Position numbers and translations under genes: made by a program
Assembly: GCA_002423395.1 (NCBI GenBank)
Contig: DIVZ01000005.1
Coordinates: forward strand, 124,001 to 188,000
Reading direction: 5' to 3'
Length of the DNA: 64,000 nt
From: Eubacteriaceae bacterium UBA6119
GTDB taxonomy: Bacteria; Bacillota; Clostridia; Eubacteriales; UBA1433
In this document: positions 9,144 through 17,304 of the stretch, piece after piece
Layout of the letters: every line of letters begins with the position of its first letter
Numbering within the stretch: position 1 is the first letter of the stretch
Notes under the pieces: generated by a model
Database searches by the model: none
Told to the model about the DNA's origin: nothing
The model's input: only the letters and a program-made list of their open reading frames with translations

Positions 9144-11030
9144 TTAAATTAATTTTTCTGTCAATTCCAGCCATTCGCTTTCATATTGTTCCAATAATAA
9201 TTTATTATGTTCATATTCTTTTAGTATCTCCTTGCTTCTATCATCTTTATAGAAATCAGGCATGCAAATTATTGCTTCAGTTTTTTTAATTTCATATTCT
9301 ATATCAGCAATTAATTTTTCGAGCTGATTAATTCGCAATGACATTTTTTTGAGCGTATTATCTTTTGGGGATTGCTTAGGTTTTCGCGCTTGCTCAGTTT
9401 TCTTATTATCAATTATGTCTTGTTTTTCTTTTCGTGATAAATAATAGTCGTAATTACCGGCGTAATACTTAATCGTGTTATCTTCAAAAACAAGGATATT
9501 ATCACAAACTTTATTTAAAAAGTACCTGTCATGAGAAACCATTATCAGTGTTCCGTCGTAATTAATCAAAGCGTCTTCAAGCGCTTCGACAGACGCTATA
9601 TCCAAATGATTTGACGGCTCGTCAAGTATTATCAAATTAGCTCCTTGTATCATAACTTTAAGCAAATTAAGCCTGCTTTTTTCTCCGCCCGAAAGAGATG
9701 ATATTTCTTTGGATATATCATTTTCAAAAAATAGAAATAATGCCAAGTAATCTCTTGCTTGTTTCATTGATAATGATTGATTATCCATATATAAAATTTC
9801 TTCTAAAACAGTTTTATACATAAAACTGAAATATTGTTCGCTATATGCTAATTTTACATTATGACCCAGTATTACCTGCCCTGAATAATCATCATCAGCA
9901 CCGCTGATAATTTTTAATAAAGTTGATTTGCCTATGCCGTTAGCGCCGAATATCCCCGTTTTTTGTTTTTTATAAAAAATGTGCGAGAAATTATTAATTA
10001 TCTTAACGGAGTCAAATGATTTTGACAAACCTCTGATTTCTGTAACATTCTTGCCCGATGGCAGGTTGCATTTAAATGATAAATCGATAAAATGTCTATC
10101 AATATCCGGCTTTTCCAAACGTGAAATTTTATCAAGTTTTTTCTGCCTGCTGTCAGCCTGCTTAACACTTTTCTCTTTATTATATTGCCTGTATTGCGCA
10201 ATTATCTGCTCTTGTCTCGTAATTTCTTTTTTTTGCTGTATAAATTTATTATATTCTTCCTCTTCTTTTATTCTTTTTAAATTGATGTAATCAGTATAGT
10301 TTCCGTTAAATATAGTTAATTTCGAATTTTGTATTTCAAATATTCGTCCGCAAAGAGAATCTAAAAAGTATCTGTCATGAGAAATTATCATCACAGCACC
10401 CGTGTAACTTTTCAAGTAATTTTCCAGCCATATTATTGTTTGTATATCAAAATAATTTGTAGGTTCATCAAGTAACAATAAATCCGGTTTTAATAACAAT
10501 AATTTTATAAAAGCTATTTTATTCTGCTGTCCGCCGCTGAACGTACCTACCGGACGCTGCTGTTCATCACTGCTGAAACCGAATCCGTTTAAGGCTCCTT
10601 TTATAAGAGAGGGGTATGAATATCCGCCGTTTGTTTCGTATTTTTCAATATATTTTGAATACTTATCAAATAATTTGTCTTGTTTTTCTTTATTATCGGA
10701 ACAATCTGATATTTGTATTTGAATGTGGGATATTTCTTTTTCTAAATCAATCAGATAATTAAATACGCATAAAAGGTTATCATAAGCATTTTTTGATAAA
10801 TCAAGATAGGGCATTTGAGAAAGCATTCCGATCCGTACAGATTCGGGTTTAATAATACTGCCGCTATCAGCTGTGTCTTCGCCTGAAATTATATTAAATA
10901 AAGTAGTTTTTCCGGCTCCGTTTCTGCCTATAATGCCAATTTTTTCTGAATTATTTATGTTAAATGATATATTATTTAAAATTACATTTTGTCCGATTGA
11001 CTTGCAAATATTGCTGGCTGCAAGAAGCAT
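9144..11030 (-). CDS. ABC-F family ATPase (ribosome-associated)
   Basis: The 628-residue protein has two ABC ATPase domains and no membrane segment, the arrangement of ABC-F proteins that act at the ribosomal E site in translation or antibiotic protection. Domain 1 shows GRNGAGKTT, signature FSGGQQNK and Walker B LLLLDEPTNYFD. Domain 2 shows GANGIGKST, signature LSGGEKSRL and Walker B LIILDEPSNHLD. A charged linker (about 240-310) and a C-terminal coiled coil (about 530-625) complete the YdiF/Uup-like layout. Whether it protects against an antibiotic or is a general translation factor cannot be told from sequence alone. AAAGGAGA precedes the ATG. It diverges from rex and shares the intergenic region with it. 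Confidence 0.9.
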   Translation of the reverse strand: MLLAASNICKSIGQNVILNNISFNINNSEKIGIIGRNGAGKTTLFNIISGEDTADSGSIIKPESVRIGMLSQMPYLDLSKNAYDNLLCVFNYLIDLEKEISHIQIQISDCSDNKEKQDKLFDKYSKYIEKYETNGGYSYPSLIKGALNGFGFSSDEQQRPVGTFSGGQQNKIAFIKLLLLKPDLLLLDEPTNYFDIQTIIWLENYLKSYTGAVMIISHDRYFLDSLCGRIFEIQNSKLTIFNGNYTDYINLKRIKEEEEYNKFIQQKKEITRQEQIIAQYRQYNKEKSVKQADSRQKKLDKISRLEKPDIDRHFIDLSFKCNLPSGKNVTEIRGLSKSFDSVKIINNFSHIFYKKQKTGIFGANGIGKSTLLKIISGADDDYSGQVILGHNVKLAYSEQYFSFMYKTVLEEILYMDNQSLSMKQARDYLALFLFFENDISKEISSLSGGEKSRLNLLKVMIQGANLIILDEPSNHLDIASVEALEDALINYDGTLIMVSHDRYFLNKVCDNILVFEDNTIKYYAGNYDYYLSRKEKQDIIDNKKTEQARKPKQSPKDNTLKKMSLRINQLEKLIADIEYEIKKTEAIICMPDFYKDDRSKEILKEYEHNKLLLEQYESEWLELTEKLI

Positions 11031-11060
11031 ATTATCTCCTTTAATTTATTTATTTTGTTG

Positions 11061-11089
11061 TTTACATATGTATTAAAAATTGTTATAAT
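11061..11089 (+). promoter_or_regulatory. Promoter of rex
   Basis: TTTACA and TATAAT are separated by exactly 17 bases, 87 bases before the rex ATG. The start of transcription would fall near 11096, inside the Rex-like operator. Confidence 0.65.
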
Positions 11090-11093
11090 AATA

Positions 11094-11111
11094 TTGTTAA
11101 ATATAAAACAA
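11094..11111 (+). promoter_or_regulatory. Candidate Rex operator (autoregulation)
   Basis: The 18-base site TTGTTAAATATAAAACAA matches 12 of the 14 specified positions of the Rex consensus TTGTTAA-N4-TTAACAA. It overlaps the predicted transcription start of rex. Binding there would block the gene's own promoter, which suggests NADH-responsive self-control. Confidence 0.6.
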
Positions 11112-11175
11112 ACTCGAAATCTCTTTTTATTCATAATCAGTATAACACAAATTATTGGTGAACTTGGAGGAGAAA

Positions 11176-11814
11176 ATGCAAACTTTATCAAAAAATGCGC
11201 CAATGCCGGTTGTGAGAAGGTTGCCTAAATATCACAGAAATTTAAAAGAGCTGTTAGAAGAAGGGATAACTAAGATATCGTCAAAAGACCTGTCGGAAAG
11301 AATGGGGTTGACGGCATCTCAGATAAGACAAGATTTAAACTATTTCGGCGGCTTTGGTCAGCAAGGATATGGATACAATATTGAAGAGTTAATTAAAGTA
11401 ATTGAAGATATTTTGTCTATCAACAATAAATATAATTGTATTATAATAGGCGCAGGGAACTTAGGAAAAGCAATATCAAACTATATTTTAAATTTATACG
11501 GCAATGCAAAAGTACTTGCTATTTTTGATATTGATGCCGATAAAACGAATAAAATATTTAATGATATTAATATATATAATATGAGCGAGTTGAAGGATTA
11601 TCTTAAATCAAATGAGATAGATATAGCAATTCTAGCAGTGCCGAAGTCATCGGGCATTGAAGTCGCAAAAGATGTAATAAATAACGGAATAAAATCAATA
11701 TGGAATTTTTCTACTGCGGATATAGCTGTGGGTAATGATGTCGTAATTGAAAATGTGGCAATCAATGAGAGTTTCTACACACTGACTTATTTGATATCAG
11801 AAAACGAAAAATAA
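11176..11814 (+). CDS. rex: Redox-sensing transcriptional repressor Rex
   Basis: Rex senses the NADH/NAD+ ratio and represses fermentation and respiration genes when NADH is low. The 212-residue protein has an N-terminal winged helix (about 1-75) whose recognition region, LTASQIRQDLNYFGGFGQQGYGY, is split here as LTASQIRQDLNYF followed by GGFG. It also has a Rossmann domain with IIGAGNLGKAI for NADH binding. The ATG at 11176 follows GGAGGAG at 11166-11172. A TTG at 11155 would add seven residues but its reading crosses the ribosome binding site, so I reject it. The intergenic promoter carries a likely Rex operator. Confidence 0.95.
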   Translation: MQTLSKNAPMPVVRRLPKYHRNLKELLEEGITKISSKDLSERMGLTASQIRQDLNYFGGFGQQGYGYNIEELIKVIEDILSINNKYNCIIIGAGNLGKAISNYILNLYGNAKVLAIFDIDADKTNKIFNDINIYNMSELKDYLKSNEIDIAILAVPKSSGIEVAKDVINNGIKSIWNFSTADIAVGNDVVIENVAINESFYTLTYLISENEK

Positions 11815-11817
11815 ATC

Positions 11818-11846
11818 TTGACTTTTAATATTGATAATGATATTCT
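11818..11846 (+). promoter_or_regulatory. Promoter of glnA
   Basis: TTGACT and TATTCT are spaced by 17 bases, starting four bases after the rex stop. Transcription would begin near 11853, giving an 85-base leader before glnA. Confidence 0.5.
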
Positions 11847-11869
11847 ACAATTAAATTATTTGACGATGG

Positions 11870-11910
11870 TGTCAATAAATACATAATTATGTATTTTATT
11901 GGCATTTTTT
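11870..11910 (+). promoter_or_regulatory. Leader hairpin with T-tract before glnA (possible attenuator)
   Basis: An imperfect 16-17 bp inverted repeat (TGTCAATAAATACATA against TATGTATTTTATTGGCA, with one bulge and one mismatch) is followed by six T residues. It could be the terminator of rex. But it also lies downstream of the candidate glnA promoter and only 28 bases before the glnA start, so it may be an attenuator or a protein-binding palindrome. The left arm begins with TGT-N-A, reminiscent of GlnR-type sites, but the match is weak. Confidence 0.5.
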
Positions 11911-11937
11911 AATTATATACTTAGAGGAGGATTTAAA

Positions 11938-13272
11938 ATGAAAGACGTAAAAACAAAAGAAGACGTTTTGAGAAAAGCTGATGAACTCGGAGTAGAGTTT
12001 ATTCATTTGCAATTTACTGATTTATTCGGAACACTTAAAAACATGTCTATAACTCGTTCTCAATTGGAAAAAGCTCTTGATAATGAATTAATGTTTGACG
12101 GTTCTTCAATCGACGGATTTGTAAGAATTGAAGAAAGTGACATGTATTTAAGACCGGATATTTCTACATTTGAAGTATATCCGTGGAAACCTCAAATTGG
12201 TCAGGAAGCAAGACTGATATGCGATGTTTATACTCCGGACGGAGCGCCTTTCGAAGGAGACCCCAGATATATTTTAAAGAAAACTTTAAAAGAAGCAAAA
12301 GACCTCGGTTATGAAATGTATGTAGGTCCGGAATGTGAATTTTTCCTGTTCCATTTAGATAATGAAGGAAAAGCTACATTAAAAACACATGACCAAGCGG
12401 ATTATTTTGCTCTCGCTCCTGTTGATTTAGGCGAAGCGGCAAGAAGAGATATGGTACTTACACTTCAGAAAATGGGCTTTGAAATAGAAGCAAGCCATCA
12501 TGAAGTGGCAATCGGTCAGCATGAAATTGATTTTAAATATGCCGACGCGCTTACAGCTGCCGATAATATTATGACTTTTAAAATGGTTGTAAAAGTTATC
12601 GCTCAAAGACATGGTCTGCATGCGACATTTATGCCGAAACCTATTTTCGGAATAAACGGTTCAGGTATGCATACAAATCAATCGCTGTTTAAAAACGGCA
12701 AGAATGCTTTCTATGATCCTAACGGTGAAAATCAGCTTAGCACTGAAGCATATCAATATATCGCAGGTTTGCTTAGCTATGCGCAACCGATGGCTGCTAT
12801 TACAAATCCGATAGTAAACTCTTATAAGCGTCTTGTTGTTGGATATGAAGCTCCTGTATATCTTGCATGGTCACCGAAAAACAGAAGTCCGTTGATTCGT
12901 ATCCCTGCTAAACGCGGACCAAGCACAAGGGTAGAATTAAGAAATCCTGATCCTGCTGCAAATCCGTATTTGGCAATCGCTGCTAACCTTGCATCAGGTC
13001 TTGAAGGAATCAAAAAGAAAATGACACCGCCTAAAGCTGAATCTTCTAACCTTTATCATATGAGCGAAGAAGAAAGAGCAGCAAAAGGCATCAAGAGCTT
13101 GCCGGGAACATTAATAGATGCAGTAAAAGAATTTGAAAATTGCGAATTCCTTAAAAATGTTTTAGGACCGCATGCTTCTACAAAATATATCGAAGCTAAA
13201 AAGTCTGAATGGGATGAGTACAGAATGAAAGTAAGTCAGTGGGAAGTAGATAAATATTTAAATAATATTTAA
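11938..13272 (+). CDS. glnA: Glutamine synthetase type I
   Basis: Glutamine synthetase makes glutamine from glutamate, ammonia and ATP in the cytoplasm as a dodecamer. The 444-residue product has the normal GSI-alpha length. Recognisable motifs include the N-terminal FDGSSIDGF, the MPKPIFGINGSGMH ATP/ammonia-site region and the RNPDPAANPYLA segment. The adenylylation-type tyrosine region of GSI-beta is not evident, which fits a Firmicutes enzyme controlled by feedback. I chose the ATG at 11938, eight bases after GAGGAGG (11924-11930). An upstream in-frame start at 11899 would span the ribosome binding site. Control is probably through the leader hairpin. A strong terminator follows. Confidence 0.96.
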   Translation: MKDVKTKEDVLRKADELGVEFIHLQFTDLFGTLKNMSITRSQLEKALDNELMFDGSSIDGFVRIEESDMYLRPDISTFEVYPWKPQIGQEARLICDVYTPDGAPFEGDPRYILKKTLKEAKDLGYEMYVGPECEFFLFHLDNEGKATLKTHDQADYFALAPVDLGEAARRDMVLTLQKMGFEIEASHHEVAIGQHEIDFKYADALTAADNIMTFKMVVKVIAQRHGLHATFMPKPIFGINGSGMHTNQSLFKNGKNAFYDPNGENQLSTEAYQYIAGLLSYAQPMAAITNPIVNSYKRLVVGYEAPVYLAWSPKNRSPLIRIPAKRGPSTRVELRNPDPAANPYLAIAANLASGLEGIKKKMTPPKAESSNLYHMSEEERAAKGIKSLPGTLIDAVKEFENCEFLKNVLGPHASTKYIEAKKSEWDEYRMKVSQWEVDKYLNNI

Positions 13273-13319
13273 TGCGAAAACCAATATTTAGTCAACCGAA
13301 TTAATCATTTATATAACTC

Positions 13320-13366
13320 AAAAAGAACTGTATGTATAATTTTTTATACATACAGTTCTTTTTTGG
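13320..13366 (+). terminator. Intrinsic terminator after glnA
   Basis: Long arms around AAAGAACTGTATGTATA and its complement are followed by six T residues. Confidence 0.92.
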
Positions 13367-13478
13367 CTGAATTTATAATAATATTTAAAAATAATCAGAA
13401 TATTTAAATTTTTAACTTGCATAATTTTACTACTATGATATAATACCAGGAAATCACTGTTTTGAGGGAGAATTATAT

Positions 13479-14546
13479 ATGAAAATTGAAGTTAATCAGT
13501 CAAAAAATAAGAAACAAAAGCCGAATTGGGACGAATGTGGATTTTGCAAATTTTATTCGGATAACATGTTCGTAATGGAATGGGATGATAAAAAAGGATG
13601 GTATGACGCTAGAATCGAGCAATATGCTCCGTTTTTAATAGATCCTGCTGCTTTAGTTTTCCATTACGGCCAAGAAGTATTTGAAGGCATGAAAGCATTT
13701 TATGGAGTGGACGGCAAAATAAGGCTTTTCAGACCTGAAAAAAATTTGTACAGAATGGACGAAACAATGGAGCGTTTAGCTATGACGAACATTGATACTG
13801 ATTTTGTTCTGGAAGCTATTAAAAAACTTCTTATTATTGAAAAAGATTGGATTCCGCCGGTTGAAGGAATGGCAATATACATAAGACCGTTTTGCATAGC
13901 GACAGGCACAGTTCTTGGAGTAAAACGTTCCGATACATACAAATATATGGTTATCCTTTCGCCCGTAGGAGCTTATTATCCCGAAGGAATGAAACCCACA
14001 AAAATTTATGTGGAAGATAATTACATCCGTTCGGCCGAAGGCGGCATAGGCAAATATAAAGCAGGCGCAAATTATGCAGGAACTTTAATGCCTGGCGATG
14101 AAGTAATTAAAAAAGGTTTTTCTCAGATTTGCTGGCTTGACGCAAAAGAAAAGAAATACATAGAAGAAGTAGGAACTAGCAATATAGCGTTTGTAATTAA
14201 CGGGAAACTCATTACACCGTCTCTGGATCGCGGCACTATTCTCCCCGGAGTCACGAGAGATACGGTAATTCATTTGGCGAAAGAATGGAATATTCCTGTC
14301 GAAGAACGCGATGTAACAGTAGAAGAAGTATTTAAAGCGGCAGAAGACGGCTCGTTATCTGAAGTATTTGCTACAGGTACAGCAGCAGTTATATCACCGG
14401 TTGGTCTTATGAGATGGAAAGACAGAGAAGTAATTGTTAACGATCAGAAAATAGGACCGATATCTCAAAGATTGTATGATGAAGTAACTGATTTACAATA
14501 CGGTAAAAAAGAAGATAAACGCGGCTGGATACAGATTGTAGAATAA
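13479..14546 (+). CDS. ilvE: Branched-chain amino acid aminotransferase
   Basis: The enzyme transfers amino groups between glutamate and branched-chain 2-oxoacids using PLP. The 355-residue protein is a fold-type IV aminotransferase of the longer, eukaryote-like BCAT branch. The PLP lysine is K194 in YKAGANYAG. The downstream EVGTSNIAFVI and TILPGVTRDTV motifs hold the cofactor phosphate and complete the active site. GAGGGAG precedes the ATG. The gene has its own terminator and is not in an ilv/leu operon here. It may serve catabolism or biosynthesis, and placement next to glnA links it to glutamate metabolism. Confidence 0.93.
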   Translation: MKIEVNQSKNKKQKPNWDECGFCKFYSDNMFVMEWDDKKGWYDARIEQYAPFLIDPAALVFHYGQEVFEGMKAFYGVDGKIRLFRPEKNLYRMDETMERLAMTNIDTDFVLEAIKKLLIIEKDWIPPVEGMAIYIRPFCIATGTVLGVKRSDTYKYMVILSPVGAYYPEGMKPTKIYVEDNYIRSAEGGIGKYKAGANYAGTLMPGDEVIKKGFSQICWLDAKEKKYIEEVGTSNIAFVINGKLITPSLDRGTILPGVTRDTVIHLAKEWNIPVEERDVTVEEVFKAAEDGSLSEVFATGTAAVISPVGLMRWKDREVIVNDQKIGPISQRLYDEVTDLQYGKKEDKRGWIQIVE

Positions 14547-14555
14547 ATTATAATT

Positions 14556-14586
14556 AAAAAAAATCACCGAAACCGGTGATTTTTTT
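14556..14586 (+). terminator. Bidirectional intrinsic terminator
   Basis: Arms AAATCACCG and CGGTGATTT flank a short loop, with A-run before and T-run after. It serves ilvE and the convergent FMN dehydrogenase gene. Confidence 0.92.
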
Positions 14587-14605
14587 ATACATGCGTTAAT
14601 GTAAC

Positions 14606-15625
14606 TTAAAAATTTTTATCTATAAAAAGTTTTTTGTCGTTTATTTCACTTAAATTTTTAGCGCCTGTCATCATCATAGTTTCCCTAAGTTGAGAGCCTA
14701 TCATATTGGTATAAAACGCCGCGCCTTCTTTGTCTGCTCCGTATACCGAAAGCACATAGGGTCTTCCTATAAGCACTGCGTCAGCACCCATAGCAAGGCA
14801 TTTAAATACGTCATTTCCAGTGCGTACGGCGCCGTCTATGAATATTTTAATTTTGCCTTTAACCGCATTTGAAATTTCTTCAAGCATTTCTATAGGAGCA
14901 GGCGTTTGGTCTTGCACACGTCCGCCATGAGTTGATACAACTATTCCGTACGCGCCCGCATCTAATGCTTTTTTAGCTCCTGCTGCAGTCATAACACCTT
15001 TAATAAGTACAGGTATTTTTACGTTTGAAATTAAGTATTCGAGCTGTTTTGCAGACTTTGGTCCTACGGGATTTGCGCCGCCTTGAACAAGCGCAAGACC
15101 TGCTCCGTCAACATCGGTGGCTACTGCAATTATTCCTTTGTCTTCCGCTTCTTTAAATTGTTTCATCATAACATCAACAGGCCACGGTTTTACAGTTGGT
15201 ATACCGAGCCCGCCAATTTCTACTATTTCATCAAGGGCTTTCTCATCATTTGGATCAAAAAATGTAAAGGCAAGAGTGCCCGCGTCTTTGCAGCCGTTAA
15301 GCACTGCTCTATTATAGTCGTGATAGTTATACTGCTCTCCGTATTGAAAGTACGTTCCCATTATCGGAGCTGCAAAAACGGGGTATTTAAATGTCTTTCC
15401 GAACAATGAGCATGATGTGTCAATAGGGCTTTCGTCATAGATAGTGTCCATATGAACTTTAATTTCCTGCAGTTTTCTATATGATCTTACAAAACCGTCT
15501 CCTGTCGCTTTTCCTCCGGGACCCGGCATTGTTCCTCTGCAGGCTTCTCCATTGCACACTTTGCATAACTTGCAGTTCCCGTTCATGTATTTACGAGCAT
15601 TTTCCAAAATTTCTGCATAAGTCAT
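14606..15625 (-). CDS. FMN-dependent alpha-hydroxy-acid dehydrogenase, copy 1
   Basis: The protein is a TIM-barrel flavoenzyme of the lactate/glycolate oxidase family that would oxidise a 2-hydroxy acid. The 339 residues include IKGVMTAAGAKKA (FMN-phosphate lysine region), STHGGRVQDQ (catalytic His-Gly-Gly-Arg) and IFIDGAVRTGNDVFK plus ADAVLIGRPY for FMN phosphate. The N-terminus carries four cysteines, C18, C21, C24 and C29 (C-x2-C-x2-C-x4-C), which are absent from classical glycolate oxidases and may bind a metal or Fe-S cluster. I chose the ATG at 15625; GGAGG lies just upstream, inside a longer TTG-started reading. A second, very similar gene lies at 17305-18324. In an anaerobe a dehydrogenase is more likely than an oxygen-using oxidase. 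Confidence 0.88.
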   Translation of the reverse strand: MTYAEILENARKYMNGNCKLCKVCNGEACRGTMPGPGGKATGDGFVRSYRKLQEIKVHMDTIYDESPIDTSCSLFGKTFKYPVFAAPIMGTYFQYGEQYNYHDYNRAVLNGCKDAGTLAFTFFDPNDEKALDEIVEIGGLGIPTVKPWPVDVMMKQFKEAEDKGIIAVATDVDGAGLALVQGGANPVGPKSAKQLEYLISNVKIPVLIKGVMTAAGAKKALDAGAYGIVVSTHGGRVQDQTPAPIEMLEEISNAVKGKIKIFIDGAVRTGNDVFKCLAMGADAVLIGRPYVLSVYGADKEGAAFYTNMIGSQLRETMMMTGAKNLSEINDKKLFIDKNF

Positions 15626-15710
15626 ATTTGTAACCTCCAAAATAATAATAGTATAATTTATTTAAAATTTAAAATTTTAACTGATAAAATTATATTTAAA
15701 TTCTTTAATA

Positions 15711-16283
15711 TTATATCTGCTCGGAAATTGCTTTTAAGTCTCTTGAAAGATTGTGCAGATGACCGATATCTTTGCTCATTCTGTAAAACAATAAATAACC
15801 TTCATAAATCGCCATGGCGCGCTGGGCGGCAATTTCAGCACTTTCTTCATGCAAGCCAGTTATTAACAATACTTCTTTAAAAATGGCCGTTAATTGCTTG
15901 ATAGGTTCATAGTACTTTAACGCTATATCGGGCTCTGAAAAAGCAATTTCAGCGCCCAATGTCGCAAAAGGGCAGCCGTAACTCATCTTTTTTTCTGCTC
16001 TTTCAATAAGATTTTTAGAGATTTTATCGGCAAATTCCGGCCATTTTTTATTGCTGGCAATTTTTGAAATATAATCCATTCTGGTTTTATAAAAGTAATC
16101 GGCGACAGAAGCCGCTAAATGCTTTTTACTTTCAAAATAAAAATAGAAAGAACCTTTTGATAAACCGGCGGCATTTAAAATATCATTTATTCCCGTTGCG
16201 CTATAACCGTTTTTCCAAAATAATTCGGCGGCACATTGTATAATATACTCTTTAGATTTTTCGCCTTTTATATAATTTGACAT
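15711..16283 (-). CDS. TetR-family repressor, NemR/AcuR-like
   Basis: The 190-residue protein has an N-terminal TetR helix-turn-helix (about 12-60; motif GINDILNAAGLSKGSFYFYFESK) and a ligand-binding C-terminal domain. A GCPFATLGAE motif around residue 103 resembles the conserved Gly-Cys segment of NemR and AcuR regulators, where a cysteine can sense electrophiles. GGAGGA precedes the ATG. The gene sits between the first FMN dehydrogenase and the divergent LUD gene. A NemR-like palindrome lies within the LUD promoter, so it probably represses that gene and perhaps its own. The inducing ligand is unknown. Confidence 0.88.
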   Translation of the reverse strand: MSNYIKGEKSKEYIIQCAAELFWKNGYSATGINDILNAAGLSKGSFYFYFESKKHLAASVADYFYKTRMDYISKIASNKKWPEFADKISKNLIERAEKKMSYGCPFATLGAEIAFSEPDIALKYYEPIKQLTAIFKEVLLITGLHEESAEIAAQRAMAIYEGYLLFYRMSKDIGHLHNLSRDLKAISEQI

Positions 16284-16563
16284 TAATTAATCCTCCGAAA
16301 ATCAGAGTTTATATTTCTAATTTCATATTCATTGATATTTTTAATTCGCAAAGAACGCTCATATTGCATTTTGCGCAACCATAGCGAAGGACGTATATTG
16401 ATAATATCTCTCTATAAATATATTCATCGCATAATTATTGTCTTGCCGATCTTACCTCTATGCATATATGCAATCATAGAAATACCAGACTAAACTATAA
16501 ATTTTATTTACTAATTAATTAATTTAAATATACCATAAATTTAATTAACAGTAAATATATTGA
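16284..16563. other. Intergenic control region between tetR and the LUD gene
   Basis: This stretch of about 280 bases holds no convincing gene. It contains a weak second operator-like site at 16487-16502 (TAGAAATACCAGACTA), which shares its ends with the NemR-type palindrome and lies where a minus-strand tetR promoter could be. The rest is AT-rich. Confidence 0.4.
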
Positions 16564-16592
16564 TTGACAAAATAAACCAACCAGTCTAATAT
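16564..16592 (+). promoter_or_regulatory. Promoter of the LUD gene
   Basis: TTGACA and TAATAT are separated by exactly 17 bases, an almost ideal sigma-A promoter. The spacer is occupied by the TetR operator candidate. Confidence 0.7.
16573..16588 (+). promoter_or_regulatory. Candidate TetR operator
   Basis: On the minus strand the site reads TAGACTGGTTGGTTTA, which agrees at 12 of 16 positions with the E. coli NemR operator TAGACCGATCGGTCTA as I recall it. Its place inside the promoter spacer fits direct repression by the adjacent TetR protein. Confidence 0.55.
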
Positions 16593-16626
16593 ATTATAAA
16601 TAATAACATATATAAGGAAAAATACA

Positions 16627-16671
16627 ATGAATAAAAATAAAAAATTCATTATCGACAAAAAATATGTATGA
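16627..16671 (+). CDS. 14-codon reading frame, probable displaced 5' end of the LUD gene
   Basis: ATG at 16627 is preceded by AAGGA at a normal distance, a better ribosome binding site than that of the LUD frame. The peptide MNKNKKFIIDKKYV resembles the usual N-terminus of stand-alone LUD proteins. It ends in a TGA that overlaps the start of the LUD frame, in another reading frame. It is either a coupled leader peptide or, more likely, the remnant left by an out-of-frame deletion. Confidence 0.45.
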   Translation: MNKNKKFIIDKKYV

Positions 16672-17239
16672 ATGTTATGTACAAACAAAAGAGGATGTGA
16701 TTAAAGAGGTATTAAAACTTTTAAAAGACGGAGATAAAGTGTCTTGCGGCGGTTCAATGACATTATTCGAAACAGGAATTGTGGAGTATTTAAGAAATGG
16801 CAAATACAACTATTTAGACCGTTACGACAAAAGCATTTCACCAGAAAAAACAAATGACTTATTAAGAGAAGCGCTGCTTTGCGATACATATTTTACGTCA
16901 TCAAACGCAATAACAGAAAATGGAGAATTGTTGAATATAGACAGGGTAGGCAACAGAGTGGCGGCAATGATATTCGGACCTAAAAGCGTTATTGTAATTG
17001 CCGGCTATAATAAAATTGTACCCGATATTAAAACTGCGTATGACAGAATAAAAAATATAGCCGCTCCGGCAAACGCAAAGCGTTTTGAACTCGATATTCC
17101 GTGCGCTAAAACAGGCAAGTGTATGGAATGTGAGTCTTCTTCTAAAGTATGCTCCTACACAACGGTTATCGGATATCAAATACCTGCAAAAAAAGACAGG
17201 ATAAAAGTAATTATTGTAGGCGAAGAATTAGGATATTAA
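16664..17239 (+). CDS. LUD-domain protein (LutC/YkgG-related), probably shortened at the N-terminus
   Basis: LUD proteins take part in lactate and related hydroxy-acid use. Stand-alone clostridial members have no proven function. The 191 residues contain the typical GDKVSCGGSMTLFETG motif, a SSNAITENGELLNIDRVGNRV region (shown here in parts: SSNAIT, NIDRVGNRV) and FGPKSVIVIAGYNKI. A cysteine cluster follows (GKCMECESSSKVC) near residues 153-165. Relatives generally start some 20-25 residues earlier with an helix ending in a NN(M)-like segment. Here the frame opens directly at MYECYVQTKEDV without a good ribosome binding site. The 14-codon frame just upstream looks like the missing start. Its promoter carries a TetR operator, and the flanking FMN dehydrogenases suggest a shared substrate class. 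Confidence 0.82.
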   Translation: MYECYVQTKEDVIKEVLKLLKDGDKVSCGGSMTLFETGIVEYLRNGKYNYLDRYDKSISPEKTNDLLREALLCDTYFTSSNAITENGELLNIDRVGNRVAAMIFGPKSVIVIAGYNKIVPDIKTAYDRIKNIAAPANAKRFELDIPCAKTGKCMECESSSKVCSYTTVIGYQIPAKKDRIKVIIVGEELGY

Positions 17240-17261
17240 GAAAATCACTAAATAATACAAT

Positions 17262-17290
17262 AAAAAAGGCTGATATAACAGCCTTTTTTA
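17262..17290 (+). terminator. Bidirectional intrinsic terminator
   Basis: Arms AAAAAAGGCTG and CAGCCTTTTTT lie between the convergent LUD and FMN dehydrogenase genes. Confidence 0.9.
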
Positions 17291-17304
17291 TATATCAAAT
17301 TTAT

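Noticed and set aside
11155..11175. TTG start for rex seven codons upstream
   Set aside because: It would place the GGAGGAG ribosome binding site inside the coding sequence; the ATG at 11176 fits better.
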